DNA of 6,789 nt from positions 1 to 6,789 of the forward strand of contig JAHDDN010000292.1 of the NCBI GenBank assembly GCA_020629335.1, read 5' to 3'. This document shows, one piece after another, positions 1-6,760 of this stretch. The position numbers and the translations under genes are program-made. This stretch comes from Chitinophagales bacterium (GTDB lineage Bacteria > Bacteroidota > Bacteroidia > Chitinophagales > UBA2359). The notes beneath the pieces are model-generated. The model saw only the letters and a list, made by a program, of their open reading frames with translations, was not told the origin of the DNA and searched no databases. Position 1 is the stretch's first letter. Each line of letters begins with the position of its first letter.

Positions 1-125
1 CGCTCTTATGCGGCTATGCCCTTCCTACTCCACTAAGCTGTACTTGTCTGCTAAAGCCAGCCTGCGTCCAGCTAAGTTCCGTAAGTCAGGGCATGGACGC
101 CACATACCGCTCCCATCCCTCACGC
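1..125. other. GC-richer non-coding segment, possible dispersed repeat or structured RNA
   Basis: About 56% of the first 120 bases are G or C, clearly above the AT-rich sequence that follows. I see no convincing gene. Two 7-bp inverted matches are present: ATGCCCT (16-22) with AGGGCAT (88-94), and GCGTCCA (64-70) with TGGACGC (94-100). They cross each other, so they would be alternatives or a pseudoknot. On the minus strand the right end reads GCGTGAGGGATGGGAGCGG, which resembles a motif I associate with intergenic repeats in Bacteroidota genomes; this is recollection and not verified. The segment stops where the 8-bp repeat array starts. It could be the edge of a larger element cut by the window start. 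Confidence 0.3.
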
Positions 126-127
126 AT

Positions 128-196
128 TTAATTGGTATGTTAGTAATTAGTATATTGGTCTATTAGTAGTAAGTCTGTTGGTAATTAGTAGTAAGT
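128..196 (+). repeat. Degenerate 8-bp tandem array, left arm (TTRGT orientation)
   Basis: The stretch divides into consecutive 7-8-base units ending in TTRGT or a close variant: TTAATTGGT (128-136), ATGTTAGT (137-144), AATTAGT (145-151), ATATTGGT (152-159), CTATTAGT (160-167), AGTAAGT (168-174), CTGTTGGT (175-182), AATTAGT (183-189) and AGTAAGT (190-196). A 13-base string, ATTAGTAGTAAGT, occurs twice (162-174 and 184-196). The units are too diverged for simple slippage to be obvious. The same unit type reappears at the right end of the window, and in the opposite orientation immediately downstream. Confidence 0.8.
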
Positions 197-206
197 AAAC
201 AAATAC

Positions 207-286
207 ACTAATCAACTAATATACCACTAACTAACGTACCAACATACTAACATACATACGACCAACATACCAACAAACTAACATAC
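207..286 (-). repeat. Degenerate 8-bp tandem array, right arm (inverted, ACYAA orientation)
   Basis: Ten consecutive units, mostly of form ACYAAYNN, are seen: ACTAATCA (207-214), ACTAATAT (215-222), ACCACTA (223-229), ACTAACGT (230-237), ACCAACAT (238-245), ACTAACAT (246-253), ACATACG (254-260), ACCAACAT (261-268), ACCAACAA (269-276) and ACTAACAT (277-284). They are the reverse complement of the unit type at 128-196, with a short AAACAAATAC spacer (197-206) between the arms. The outer ends pair perfectly over 10 bp (135-144 with 277-286), so the two arms can fold as an imperfect hairpin or cruciform. The array ends about 11 bases before the lipoprotein start codon, so any promoter or leader of that gene must lie in or pass through it. 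Confidence 0.8.
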
Positions 287-297
287 AAAAGAAAAAA

Positions 298-1038
298 ATG
301 ACTTATTCTAAATATACCCTCTTAATCCTCACTGCCCTGCTAATATTAGCCTCCTGTGGAGAAACCGAAATCATCGAGATAGAAAATGGTTACGAATACT
401 TCCCAATGGAGCCAGGCCGCTGGATTACTTATCAATTAGATTCTACTTTTTACGATAATTTTGCTGATACAGTATTTACTAATACTTATCAACTAAGAGA
501 AGAATTAACAGATACTTTCTATGATAATGAAGGCAACTTAGCCATAGGTATCAATCGTTTTATACTTAATGAGACGACAAATGCTTGGGAAAACGATCAT
601 TCATGGTATGCTACTAAGACAGACGTCGCTGCGGAAAGAATAGAAGAAAACTTACGTTTCCAAAAAATGGCCTTCCCAGTATCAGTAGGAAAACAATGGA
701 ATGGTAATACACATATTGATACAGAAGACCCAGCATTTGCGAATTATGCAGATTGGCGATATGAAATAACGGAATTGGATGCCGCTAAAACCATCGGTTC
801 ACAATCATTTGATAAAACCCTGACAGTCTTACAAAACGACTATGGTGCGGATAATTTGATTCAACGCATTTACAGTACAGAAACTTATGCTAAAGGCATT
901 GGCTTGGTTTATAAAGAATTCTGGGATTTAGAATTACAAACCTCCGCGCCAACCCCTCTATCTCAAATAAACTGGCCAGATAGAGCTAATAGAGGCACAA
1001 TCGTGCGTTTAGAAGTCATAGACTTCGGAATTGAATAA
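298..1038 (+). CDS. Putative outer-membrane lipoprotein of unknown function
   Basis: A 246-residue protein starting MTYSKYTLLI, with a hydrophobic signal segment (residues 7-18) and a clear lipobox LASC, so signal peptidase II should cleave before Cys20 and the cysteine be lipidated. The residues after it (GETEIIEIE) are acidic, which in Bacteroidota can mark lipoproteins exported to the cell surface; that part is inference. The early mature region, with FPMEPGRWITYQLDS around residues 35-49, resembles uncharacterised Bacteroidota lipoproteins that carry an 'FPL..G..W.Y..DS' pattern. The rest is rich in aromatic and acidic residues and looks beta-rich, with no catalytic motif that I recognise. 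The ATG follows an A-rich stretch (AAAAGAAAAAA), in place of a Shine-Dalgarno site. It is likely monocistronic: the next gene is 254 bases away, behind a palindromic element. Function is unknown. Confidence 0.85.
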   Translation: MTYSKYTLLILTALLILASCGETEIIEIENGYEYFPMEPGRWITYQLDSTFYDNFADTVFTNTYQLREELTDTFYDNEGNLAIGINRFILNETTNAWENDHSWYATKTDVAAERIEENLRFQKMAFPVSVGKQWNGNTHIDTEDPAFANYADWRYEITELDAAKTIGSQSFDKTLTVLQNDYGADNLIQRIYSTETYAKGIGLVYKEFWDLELQTSAPTPLSQINWPDRANRGTIVRLEVIDFGIE

Positions 1039-1068
1039 ACAATGACTGTTTGATGGTGTTCTATATTT

Positions 1069-1228
1069 GAACTCATTTAAAGTTTTGTGATGAAGCTGAA
1101 AATGAGCTATTTTTTTGTAGTTCAAGGCATTTTTGAGGCGCATAGCAGCGCTACGTACCGATAAAATAACGAAGAAATACGAAAAAATAGCCATTCTCTA
1201 AGCCAGCAGAAAAACTTTAAACGAGTTC
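1069..1228. repeat. ~160-bp imperfect palindromic element (MITE-like or long-hairpin repeat)
   Basis: The two halves are imperfect reverse complements across the whole length. The outer ends GAACTCATTTAAAGTTTT (1069-1086) and AAAACTTTAAACGAGTTC (1211-1228) pair at 17 of 18 positions. Further in, GCTATTTTTT (1106-1115) pairs perfectly with AAAAAATAGC (1182-1191), and that helix continues with a wobble and one mismatch through 1123/1174. At the centre TAGC (1143-1146) and GCTA (1150-1153) close a 3-base loop. The segment between the outer and inner helices is less well paired. No transposase is encoded. Both sides are flanked by TTT, which is too short to call a target duplication. The architecture fits a miniature inverted-repeat element or a palindromic intergenic repeat. 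Transcription through it would give a very long hairpin, so it may also end lipoprotein transcription. Confidence 0.7.
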
Positions 1229-1260
1229 TTTGTATTTCTAATCAATAAGAAATATATTTA
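1229..1260 (+). promoter_or_regulatory. Candidate Bacteroidota-type promoter for the S8 protease gene
   Basis: TTTG (1229-1232) is followed after 20 bases by TATATTTA (1253-1260), a 7-of-8 match to the Bacteroidota sigma-ABfr -7 consensus TAnnTTTG at about the expected distance from a TTTG -33 element. Transcription would start near 1267, leaving a leader of roughly 25 bases before the TTG start at 1293. The -33 element directly abuts the right end of the palindromic repeat. This is a motif match only. Confidence 0.4.
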
Positions 1261-1292
1261 GACTTCAAATTTTAATCTTAAACAACGCTTTC

Positions 1293-2954
1293 TTGAAAAT
1301 AACTAATTTTTTACAGATTTTTCTATTCATATTTATTTTGTTTGGAGCTGCTAATAGCTTACAAGCACAAGATAAGTATTGGGTGTTTTTTACCGATAAA
1401 GACGATAGCCCTTATCATATAGATCGGCCTGAAGAGTTTTTAACTCCCAAAGCAATCGAAAGAAGAAAGCGACAGCAAATAGCTATTACTAGCCAAGACT
1501 TACCAGTCAATCCAGCTTATATAGAAACACTTAAGTCAATGGGTATTAATTGTGTACACCCATCAAAGTGGTTTAATGGAGTATCCATTAGAGTGACAGC
1601 GGAAACGGACTTAGATCATATTGAAGCACTTCCATTCGTGAGAGATATTGAATTAGTTGGCAAGCGCTTAGTAAAGGAAGATATCTTAATGTCTACTCCT
1701 AGTACAAGGTCAATAGCATTATTGGATGATATTTCTGATCCTGAGTCATGGTATGGCGGTTCTTACAATCAAATTAATATGCTCAATGGTCAGTTTTTAC
1801 ACCGTAATGGCTTTACGGGTGAAGGAATGACGATTGCCGTAATGGATGCAGGATTTAAAAAAATCGATGAAAATCCATTAATGAAAACGCTTTTTGATGG
1901 TAATCAAATCATAGCTACTTATGACTTCGTAGACCTAGAAGAATCTGTTTATGAAAATCACTCACATGGTGCTAATGTATTGACTATCATGTCTGGAAAT
2001 CAACCCACTCAATTTGTTGGTTCAGCACCAGATGCACAATATTATTTATTTAGAACAGAGCAAGTATCTTCAGAGCAAAATGTAGAAGAAGATAATTGGG
2101 TTGCCGCAGCAGAAGAAGCTGATAGAGTAGGAGTGGATGTCATTAATACCTCCTTAGGTTACTCAGAGTTTGATGAAGATCAAAATAGCTATACCTATGC
2201 AGATATGGATGGAGACCAAACTATTATTACTCAAGGAGCAGATTATGCGGCTTCAAAAGGAATATTAGTTGTTAATTCTGCGGGTAATGCAGGAAATGAT
2301 CCTTGGAGATACATTACTGCTCCTGCTGATGGCGATAGTGTTTTAGCTGTCGGTGCCGTAGACGAATTTGGCCATCATGCAAGTTTTAGTTCTTGGGGGC
2401 CTAGTGCAGATGGTGATGTAAAACCGAATGTTTCAGCACAAGGCTTAGGAACCGTTTATATTGGCACTAATGGTGATGTTAGAGCAGGAAATGGTACCTC
2501 TTATTCCTCTCCAGTTATTGCTGGAATGCTTGCTTGCCTTTGGCAAGCACTACCCAACAAAACTAATATGGAGATATTTGATTTAGTACAAAGGAGTTCA
2601 TCTTATTATAGTACACCTAACGATTCTTTAGGCTATGGTATTCCAAACTTTGAAAAAGCGCTACTTTTAGCCAATCAAACAAATTTAAATACAACAAATA
2701 ACTTTGAGTTATTTCCAGTACCTTTTTACAGCGATTTATTTGTTCAGTATTTAGCTCCAAAGTCAGAAACGATCTTTATTCAGTTATCAGATTTAGCAGG
2801 GCGCACGCTAGCAAAATTAGAGCAGGAAGTAGAAGAAGGCACTGATTATCACTTCAAATTTAATCAACTATTTGATTATCCATCAGGTGTTTATGTCGTT
2901 TCAGTTAAAACATCTGACACTAGGACTTCTTACAAATGTTTAAAGCTATATTAA
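1293..2954 (+). CDS. Secreted S8 (subtilisin-family) serine protease with T9SS C-terminal sorting domain
   Basis: A 553-residue secreted endopeptidase. The TTG at 1293 is chosen because no ATG or GTG precedes it in frame over the nearest codons and it places a good signal peptide directly at the N-terminus (hydrophobic residues 6-20, likely cleavage after LQAQ at 26). Residues 27-125 form a propeptide-like region (KYWVFFTDKD, ERRKRQ, DLPVNPAYIE), typical of Bacteroidota S8 proteases. The peptidase domain, about 160-460, has Asp185 in AVMDAGF, His225 in HSHGANV, oxyanion Asn332 in SAGNAG and Ser403 in GTSYSSP, so the catalytic set is complete. Residues 470-553 match a T9SS type A sorting domain: FELFPVPF in place of the usual YPNPF, SDLAGR, SGVYVVSV, and a C-terminal KCLKLY. 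It should cross the outer membrane by T9SS and be released or anchored at the surface. The substrate is unknown. A candidate promoter lies just upstream. Confidence 0.93.
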   Translation: MKITNFLQIFLFIFILFGAANSLQAQDKYWVFFTDKDDSPYHIDRPEEFLTPKAIERRKRQQIAITSQDLPVNPAYIETLKSMGINCVHPSKWFNGVSIRVTAETDLDHIEALPFVRDIELVGKRLVKEDILMSTPSTRSIALLDDISDPESWYGGSYNQINMLNGQFLHRNGFTGEGMTIAVMDAGFKKIDENPLMKTLFDGNQIIATYDFVDLEESVYENHSHGANVLTIMSGNQPTQFVGSAPDAQYYLFRTEQVSSEQNVEEDNWVAAAEEADRVGVDVINTSLGYSEFDEDQNSYTYADMDGDQTIITQGADYAASKGILVVNSAGNAGNDPWRYITAPADGDSVLAVGAVDEFGHHASFSSWGPSADGDVKPNVSAQGLGTVYIGTNGDVRAGNGTSYSSPVIAGMLACLWQALPNKTNMEIFDLVQRSSSYYSTPNDSLGYGIPNFEKALLLANQTNLNTTNNFELFPVPFYSDLFVQYLAPKSETIFIQLSDLAGRTLAKLEQEVEEGTDYHFKFNQLFDYPSGVYVVSVKTSDTRTSYKCLKLY

Positions 2955-2959
2955 GCTTT
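2942..2959 (+). terminator. Weak terminator-like hairpin over the protease stop codon
   Basis: AAAGCT (2942-2947) and AGCTTT (2954-2959) form a perfect 6-bp stem with a 6-base loop that contains most of the TAA stop codon (2952-2954). Only a short T run (2957-2960) follows, and the stem is AT-rich, so its strength as a Rho-independent terminator is doubtful. Confidence 0.25.
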
Positions 2960-3040
2960 TCATACCTCCTCATATATAGGCTAATTTTAATGATACAACC
3001 ATACCAAGAAGTATTCAATCTATCATAATAGACCTGCGTA

Positions 3041-3131
3041 TAAGTTGAAAAGGCCAGTCTAAATTAGACATTTATTAAAGAATCATTACTTAAATATTTT
3101 TTTTTCTTTTCAAATTAGGCGTGAATGTCTA
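3041..3131 (+). promoter_or_regulatory. Inverted-repeat-rich leader region of the SLBB export gene
   Basis: Three inverted repeats share this stretch. TAAGTTGAAAAG (3041-3052) pairs with CTTTTCAAATTA (3106-3117) at 11 of 12 positions. GTCTAAATTAGAC (3057-3069) is a perfect 6+1+6 palindrome. TAGACATT (3065-3072) pairs perfectly over 8 bp with AATGTCTA (3124-3131). The third pairing competes with the second and crosses the first, so the transcript would have alternative folds. A run of nine T lies at about 3097-3105. The whole stretch lies within 120 bases of the ATG at 3156. It could be an operator, an attenuator or chance structure in AT-rich DNA. I see no convincing promoter; TATTTTTA at 3130-3137 is only a partial -7 match. 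Confidence 0.3.
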
Positions 3132-3155
3132 TTTTTACGGGATAAAATACGGTTT

Positions 3156-5681
3156 ATGCCATTGACAAAATTAGTCTCCTTTACTTTATTGTTCTGTTTT
3201 TCCTGTCTGATGCTTGAAGCACAGTATGGATATGATATATACGATAAGAATCGAAGTAAGAAAAATAGAATCCAAAAAAGTGATGAATACCAAGAGCGTT
3301 TCAAGGAAAGACTTTTTGAAGAATTTGATTCAGACCAGTTTGGAGGAGAGGTATTAAGAGATACCATTAATACGAGAGGATATATTATTACTGATCCTGA
3401 AGAACTCAAAAAATTAGGTGCTTCTGAAGAAGTAATCGAAGAATTGATGCGATTAACATCTGAACAAGATAGTATTCGATATCTCAAAGATTTAATCTTT
3501 GAAAAACAAATGGAAAAAGCGGGTCTTATTGAGGAAGAGACAGATAGTATGTCTTTAGAACGTATCGACCAGATGATAGAAGAACAAAAGGAGTTCTTAG
3601 TCAAAAAAGCTTTGTCTCTTCCGACTCCTTATATTTTCGGACATGAGTTTTTTAGAAGAAGTATGCTCCGCTTATTTGATCGAGAAATAGATGTCAATCC
3701 TTCTCTCAACTATGTATTGGGGCCTGGAGATGAAATTCAAGTGACTGTGTGGGGTACAGATGATTATAGTGAAAATTTCACAGTCGGCAATGATGGATCT
3801 ATTTATGCGGATAAGATTGGAAAAATAAGCGTAAGAGGACTGACCTACCAAAGTGCTAAGGAATTAATTCGTGATCGCTTCCAAAGAGTATATGATCCTA
3901 CCTTAACCAAAATGAATGTCTCCTTAACTTACACCCGTATTGTAGGAGTCAATATTGTTGGAGAGGTCTTTAATCCAGGCACCTATGAATTTCCAGCAAC
4001 TAACTCTGTATTTAATGCACTGGTTTCTGTAGATGGACCGAATGACTTCGGTTCTGTCCGTAATATCTTCATCAAACGAAATGGAGAAACGATTAAAGAG
4101 TTAGATGTGTACAACTACTTAGGTGATCCTTCAGCCGACACTGACTTCTTCTTAGAAAATAATGATTATATATTTGTCCCAGCAGTGGGTAATGTCGTCA
4201 ATATTTCTGGTGAAATAAAAAGAGAGCATAATTACGAATTAAAAGCAGGGGAAGGACTTTTAGATGCCATCAAATATGCTGGTGGACTTAAGCCAGAAGC
4301 CTTCACCAAAACGATCAATATTAAGCGTTACGTTAATAATGAGGAGGTCTTAGTGGATGTGAGTATTGATAGCTTAACAGCCTATAATCGAGATTTTCCA
4401 CTAAGAGATGGGGATAGTATATTTGTCTATAGAGTCCCTACAGCTTTAAGAAACTATGTACAAGTAGTAGGTGCCGTAAAAGTACCAGGTAGATATGAGC
4501 TTCAAGATGGAGATAAGATATCTGACATCCTTTTTAAAACAGAAGGTATTTTAACTGAAGCGGATTTAGGTAGAGCCTATGTCATTCGTCTGAAAGAAGA
4601 TCAGTCTAAGCAGATTTTACCATTTAAATTAGAGGAAGTAGTCAATGACTTTCGATCTACAGAAAATCTAATGTTGAAAAATTTAGATACCATCCAAGTG
4701 GTTTCTCGTAAGAGTTTCCGACAGGATTACTTTGTCAAGGTATTTGGGGCGGTGCGTATGCCTGGAGAGTATGAGTATGCTGAAGGACTTACGCTACAAG
4801 ATTTACTGTACCTATCGGGTGGAATGAAACAGGAAGCGGCCAATAATAGAATAGAAGTTTCTCGGATGGTGTCCTTCATGGATGAGGAGACTGGTGTAAA
4901 GAAAAGTGAGAGAATCATTGTTAAGCGTTTAGAAATTGGCACTGATCTGAGTGTGGACCGTTCGGCAGAGGTTTTTGAGATTAAGCCGCATGATCATGTC
5001 TTTATTCGTACTTCACCAGAGTTTGAAATTCAACAAAATGTAAAGATATTTGGGGAAGTCGTCTATCCAGGTGATTACTCTCTCAAAAATAAGGAAGAGC
5101 GAATAGCAAGTGTATTAGAACGTACTGGTGGTATGACGAAATATGCTAATGGTGAAGGTGCAAGACTTTATAGACAAGCAGATAGTACGGGTTATATCCT
5201 AGTAGACTTAGGAGATGCATTGCTTAGACCGATTAAGTCAAAATATAATTATATCTTAACAGAAGGGGATTCTCTTTTCATCCCTAAGCATAAAGATTTG
5301 GTTACTTTAAGAGGCTGGATGGGGCGATTTGATTTAGATACTTTAGATCAGATTAGTGCTCCTTTCATCAGAAATAAATCAGCCCGTTATTACGTCAATC
5401 GTTATGGCGCAGGTTTTGGTCGCTGGGGTAAACGCTCTCGCACCTATGTTGAACAGCCAAATGGTAAAATTCAAAAATCTCGTTGGTGGTTATTGACTAC
5501 TACTTATCCAAAAGTACAAAAGGGCGCTACGATATATGTGGATGCCAGAGATAGGAAGAAGTTTGAAGAAGAACGGCAAGATCGTAGAAAAGATCGAAAT
5601 TGGAATGATGCCTTTGATAGCTTTACCTCCAAAATTGCTACTGTCTTGACCATACTTGTACTGGTGCAACAGGCCAGGTGA
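3156..5681 (+). CDS. Polysaccharide export protein with Poly_export and multiple SLBB domains (Wza-like)
   Basis: An 841-residue export-channel protein for exopolysaccharide or capsule, acting in the periplasm and outer membrane. It has a signal peptide (hydrophobic residues 6-20, likely cleaved near LEAQ at 23) and then a charged, helix-rich region (about 30-150) absent from E. coli Wza. The polysaccharide export domain spans about 183-262 (LNYVLGPGDEIQVTVWG, then TVGNDGSIYADKIGKISVRG). Five SLBB-like repeats follow at about 264-310, 346-392, 433-480, 525-572 and 627-673, most with the pattern V.GEV..PG.Y followed by GG. A C-terminal hydrophobic helix (about 826-838) may span the outer membrane as the Wza helix does. 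No convincing lipobox is present, although Cys14 and Cys17 lie in the signal segment. Length is more than twice that of Wza but usual for Bacteroidota homologues. A Wzz-type gene follows after 44 bases, supporting a shared operon. No upstream in-frame start is seen. Confidence 0.93.
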   Translation: MPLTKLVSFTLLFCFSCLMLEAQYGYDIYDKNRSKKNRIQKSDEYQERFKERLFEEFDSDQFGGEVLRDTINTRGYIITDPEELKKLGASEEVIEELMRLTSEQDSIRYLKDLIFEKQMEKAGLIEEETDSMSLERIDQMIEEQKEFLVKKALSLPTPYIFGHEFFRRSMLRLFDREIDVNPSLNYVLGPGDEIQVTVWGTDDYSENFTVGNDGSIYADKIGKISVRGLTYQSAKELIRDRFQRVYDPTLTKMNVSLTYTRIVGVNIVGEVFNPGTYEFPATNSVFNALVSVDGPNDFGSVRNIFIKRNGETIKELDVYNYLGDPSADTDFFLENNDYIFVPAVGNVVNISGEIKREHNYELKAGEGLLDAIKYAGGLKPEAFTKTINIKRYVNNEEVLVDVSIDSLTAYNRDFPLRDGDSIFVYRVPTALRNYVQVVGAVKVPGRYELQDGDKISDILFKTEGILTEADLGRAYVIRLKEDQSKQILPFKLEEVVNDFRSTENLMLKNLDTIQVVSRKSFRQDYFVKVFGAVRMPGEYEYAEGLTLQDLLYLSGGMKQEAANNRIEVSRMVSFMDEETGVKKSERIIVKRLEIGTDLSVDRSAEVFEIKPHDHVFIRTSPEFEIQQNVKIFGEVVYPGDYSLKNKEERIASVLERTGGMTKYANGEGARLYRQADSTGYILVDLGDALLRPIKSKYNYILTEGDSLFIPKHKDLVTLRGWMGRFDLDTLDQISAPFIRNKSARYYVNRYGAGFGRWGKRSRTYVEQPNGKIQKSRWWLLTTTYPKVQKGATIYVDARDRKKFEEERQDRRKDRNWNDAFDSFTSKIATVLTILVLVQQAR

Positions 5682-5725
5682 TCTTAAAAATAAAGCTAAC
5701 AAAAAGCTAAAATTTCCCTTAAACT

Positions 5726-6760
5726 ATGAGCGATTACCAAGAAGGCATCACACTTAAACAAAGTATACTAACCATTAAGGATTATCTTAAAGAGCTAATT
5801 CGAAAGTGGTATTGGTATGTTATTGTTATTGCTTTATTCTTAGTGGGAACTTTCTTTTATTTGGCTTCGTCCAAGCCCAACTATGTAGCTACTTCTACCT
5901 TTATGATTAATTCGGATGAAGGAGGGGGGATGTCTGCTATCTCTCAACTAGCAGGGCAATTTGGATTTGGGGGAGGCAAAAACCTCAAATCGGAAAAGGT
6001 TATCGAGCTGATGGGTTCTCGTAAGATGATTTATGAAACCCTTGGTAGGCAAGTAGAGATTGAGGGTAAGAAGGATTATCTATTTAATCATTATTTAGAA
6101 CTCATCAAAAAAGCCCCAGAAGGCGGCTTCCGTTTTGAAGATGATTCTACAGCAACTTTTGATATTAGAGAAAGCTCTAAAGCGCAAGCTATTTATAATA
6201 AGATTCGTCGGAATTACCTTTATGCTAAGGATAGAAATGACAATGGGATTATTAATGCTAATATGACGACTCCTTCGGAAGCATTCTCCAAAGAGTTTTT
6301 AGAGAACCTTCTTCTGATTGTTTCTGATTACTATATTAAGCGTTCTGTTGAACAACAAAAACAAACCTTTGATTATATCCAGCTTAGAGTCGATTCTATT
6401 GCTAGTGCTATGGAGAGTGCGGAATACCGACTCAATGCATGGTATAACGATAATATCCAGTCTCTCAAAGCAAATGCTACTCTTCGACCAGTCAAAATGC
6501 TGGAAAGCTCTAAGCTGGAGCGTAAGATTGATATGCTAGCAGTTATGTACGAAGAAGCGCTACGTAACTTCGAATTTGCACAGATGAACTTACTTTCCTC
6601 CACTCCTGTCATTCAAATTATAGATGCTCCCGCCTATCCCTTAGAAGTGAGCGAAAAAATTCCTTACATATATTACGGATTCTTCACGATTTTGGCATTC
6701 TCTTTAGTAACTTTGCTCATCATAGTGAATAAGCTTATTAGAGATGCGCTGAATAGTTAA
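5726..6760 (+). CDS. Wzz-type polysaccharide chain-length determinant / co-polymerase, no kinase domain
   Basis: A 344-residue inner-membrane protein of the Wzz/PCP type, which works with the polymerase and export channel to set polysaccharide chain length. The N-terminal cytoplasmic tail is followed by transmembrane helix 1 (about 28-47), then a periplasmic region opening with YVATSTFMI (53-61), a typical Wzz domain feature, and a Gly-rich loop (SQLAGQFGFGGG, 73-84). A long helical, probably coiled-coil part covers about 205-290. A proline-containing stretch (TPVIQIIDAPAYPLE, 293-307) precedes transmembrane helix 2 (about 313-334). The protein ends ten residues later, so there is no fused BY-kinase; a separate kinase gene beyond the window is possible. 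The ATG is the first start in frame that gives the complete N-terminal tail. The 44-base gap to the export gene suggests co-transcription. The stop codon overlaps the first unit of the terminal repeat array. Confidence 0.92.
   Translation: MSDYQEGITLKQSILTIKDYLKELIRKWYWYVIVIALFLVGTFFYLASSKPNYVATSTFMINSDEGGGMSAISQLAGQFGFGGGKNLKSEKVIELMGSRKMIYETLGRQVEIEGKKDYLFNHYLELIKKAPEGGFRFEDDSTATFDIRESSKAQAIYNKIRRNYLYAKDRNDNGIINANMTTPSEAFSKEFLENLLLIVSDYYIKRSVEQQKQTFDYIQLRVDSIASAMESAEYRLNAWYNDNIQSLKANATLRPVKMLESSKLERKIDMLAVMYEEALRNFEFAQMNLLSSTPVIQIIDAPAYPLEVSEKIPYIYYGFFTILAFSLVTLLIIVNKLIRDALNS

Noticed and set aside
8..166. A 52-codon open frame on the + strand starting at ATG 8, open to the left window edge
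   Set aside because: Its C-terminal part is translated from the 8-bp repeat array, its composition is not protein-like, and no family is recognised. It is more likely read-through of repeat DNA.
128..286. CRISPR array or integron attachment array
   Set aside because: The units are ~8 bp, degenerate and contiguous with no spacers, and they reverse orientation midway. No cas or integrase gene is present.
1037..1051. AAACA/TGTTT 5-bp inverted repeat just after the lipoprotein stop, as a terminator
   Set aside because: The stem is short and AT-rich and no T tract follows. The larger palindrome downstream is a better candidate for stopping transcription.
1062..1069. TATATTTG, a perfect TAnnTTTG -7 match
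   Set aside because: No TTTG lies at the required distance upstream, and it would transcribe through the whole palindrome more than 200 bases before the protease gene. The match at 1253-1260 is better placed.
1009..1194. Minus-strand open frame of 61 codons overlapping the end of the lipoprotein gene
   Set aside because: It lies mostly inside the palindromic element and ends antisense to the lipoprotein gene, so it is a by-product of repeat sequence.
3110..3604. Minus-strand 164-codon open frame antisense to the export gene start
   Set aside because: It is extremely Ser-rich and low in complexity, as expected from the complement of Glu/Asp/Lys-rich codons. The + strand frame has a signal peptide and clear domains.
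4727..4942. Minus-strand 71-codon open frame inside the export gene
   Set aside because: Fully antisense to an SLBB repeat of a well-supported gene, with no recognisable domain.
6318..6612. Overlapping small open frames on both strands inside the Wzz-type gene
   Set aside because: They lie within the coiled-coil region of a well-supported gene and have no independent start context or recognisable family.
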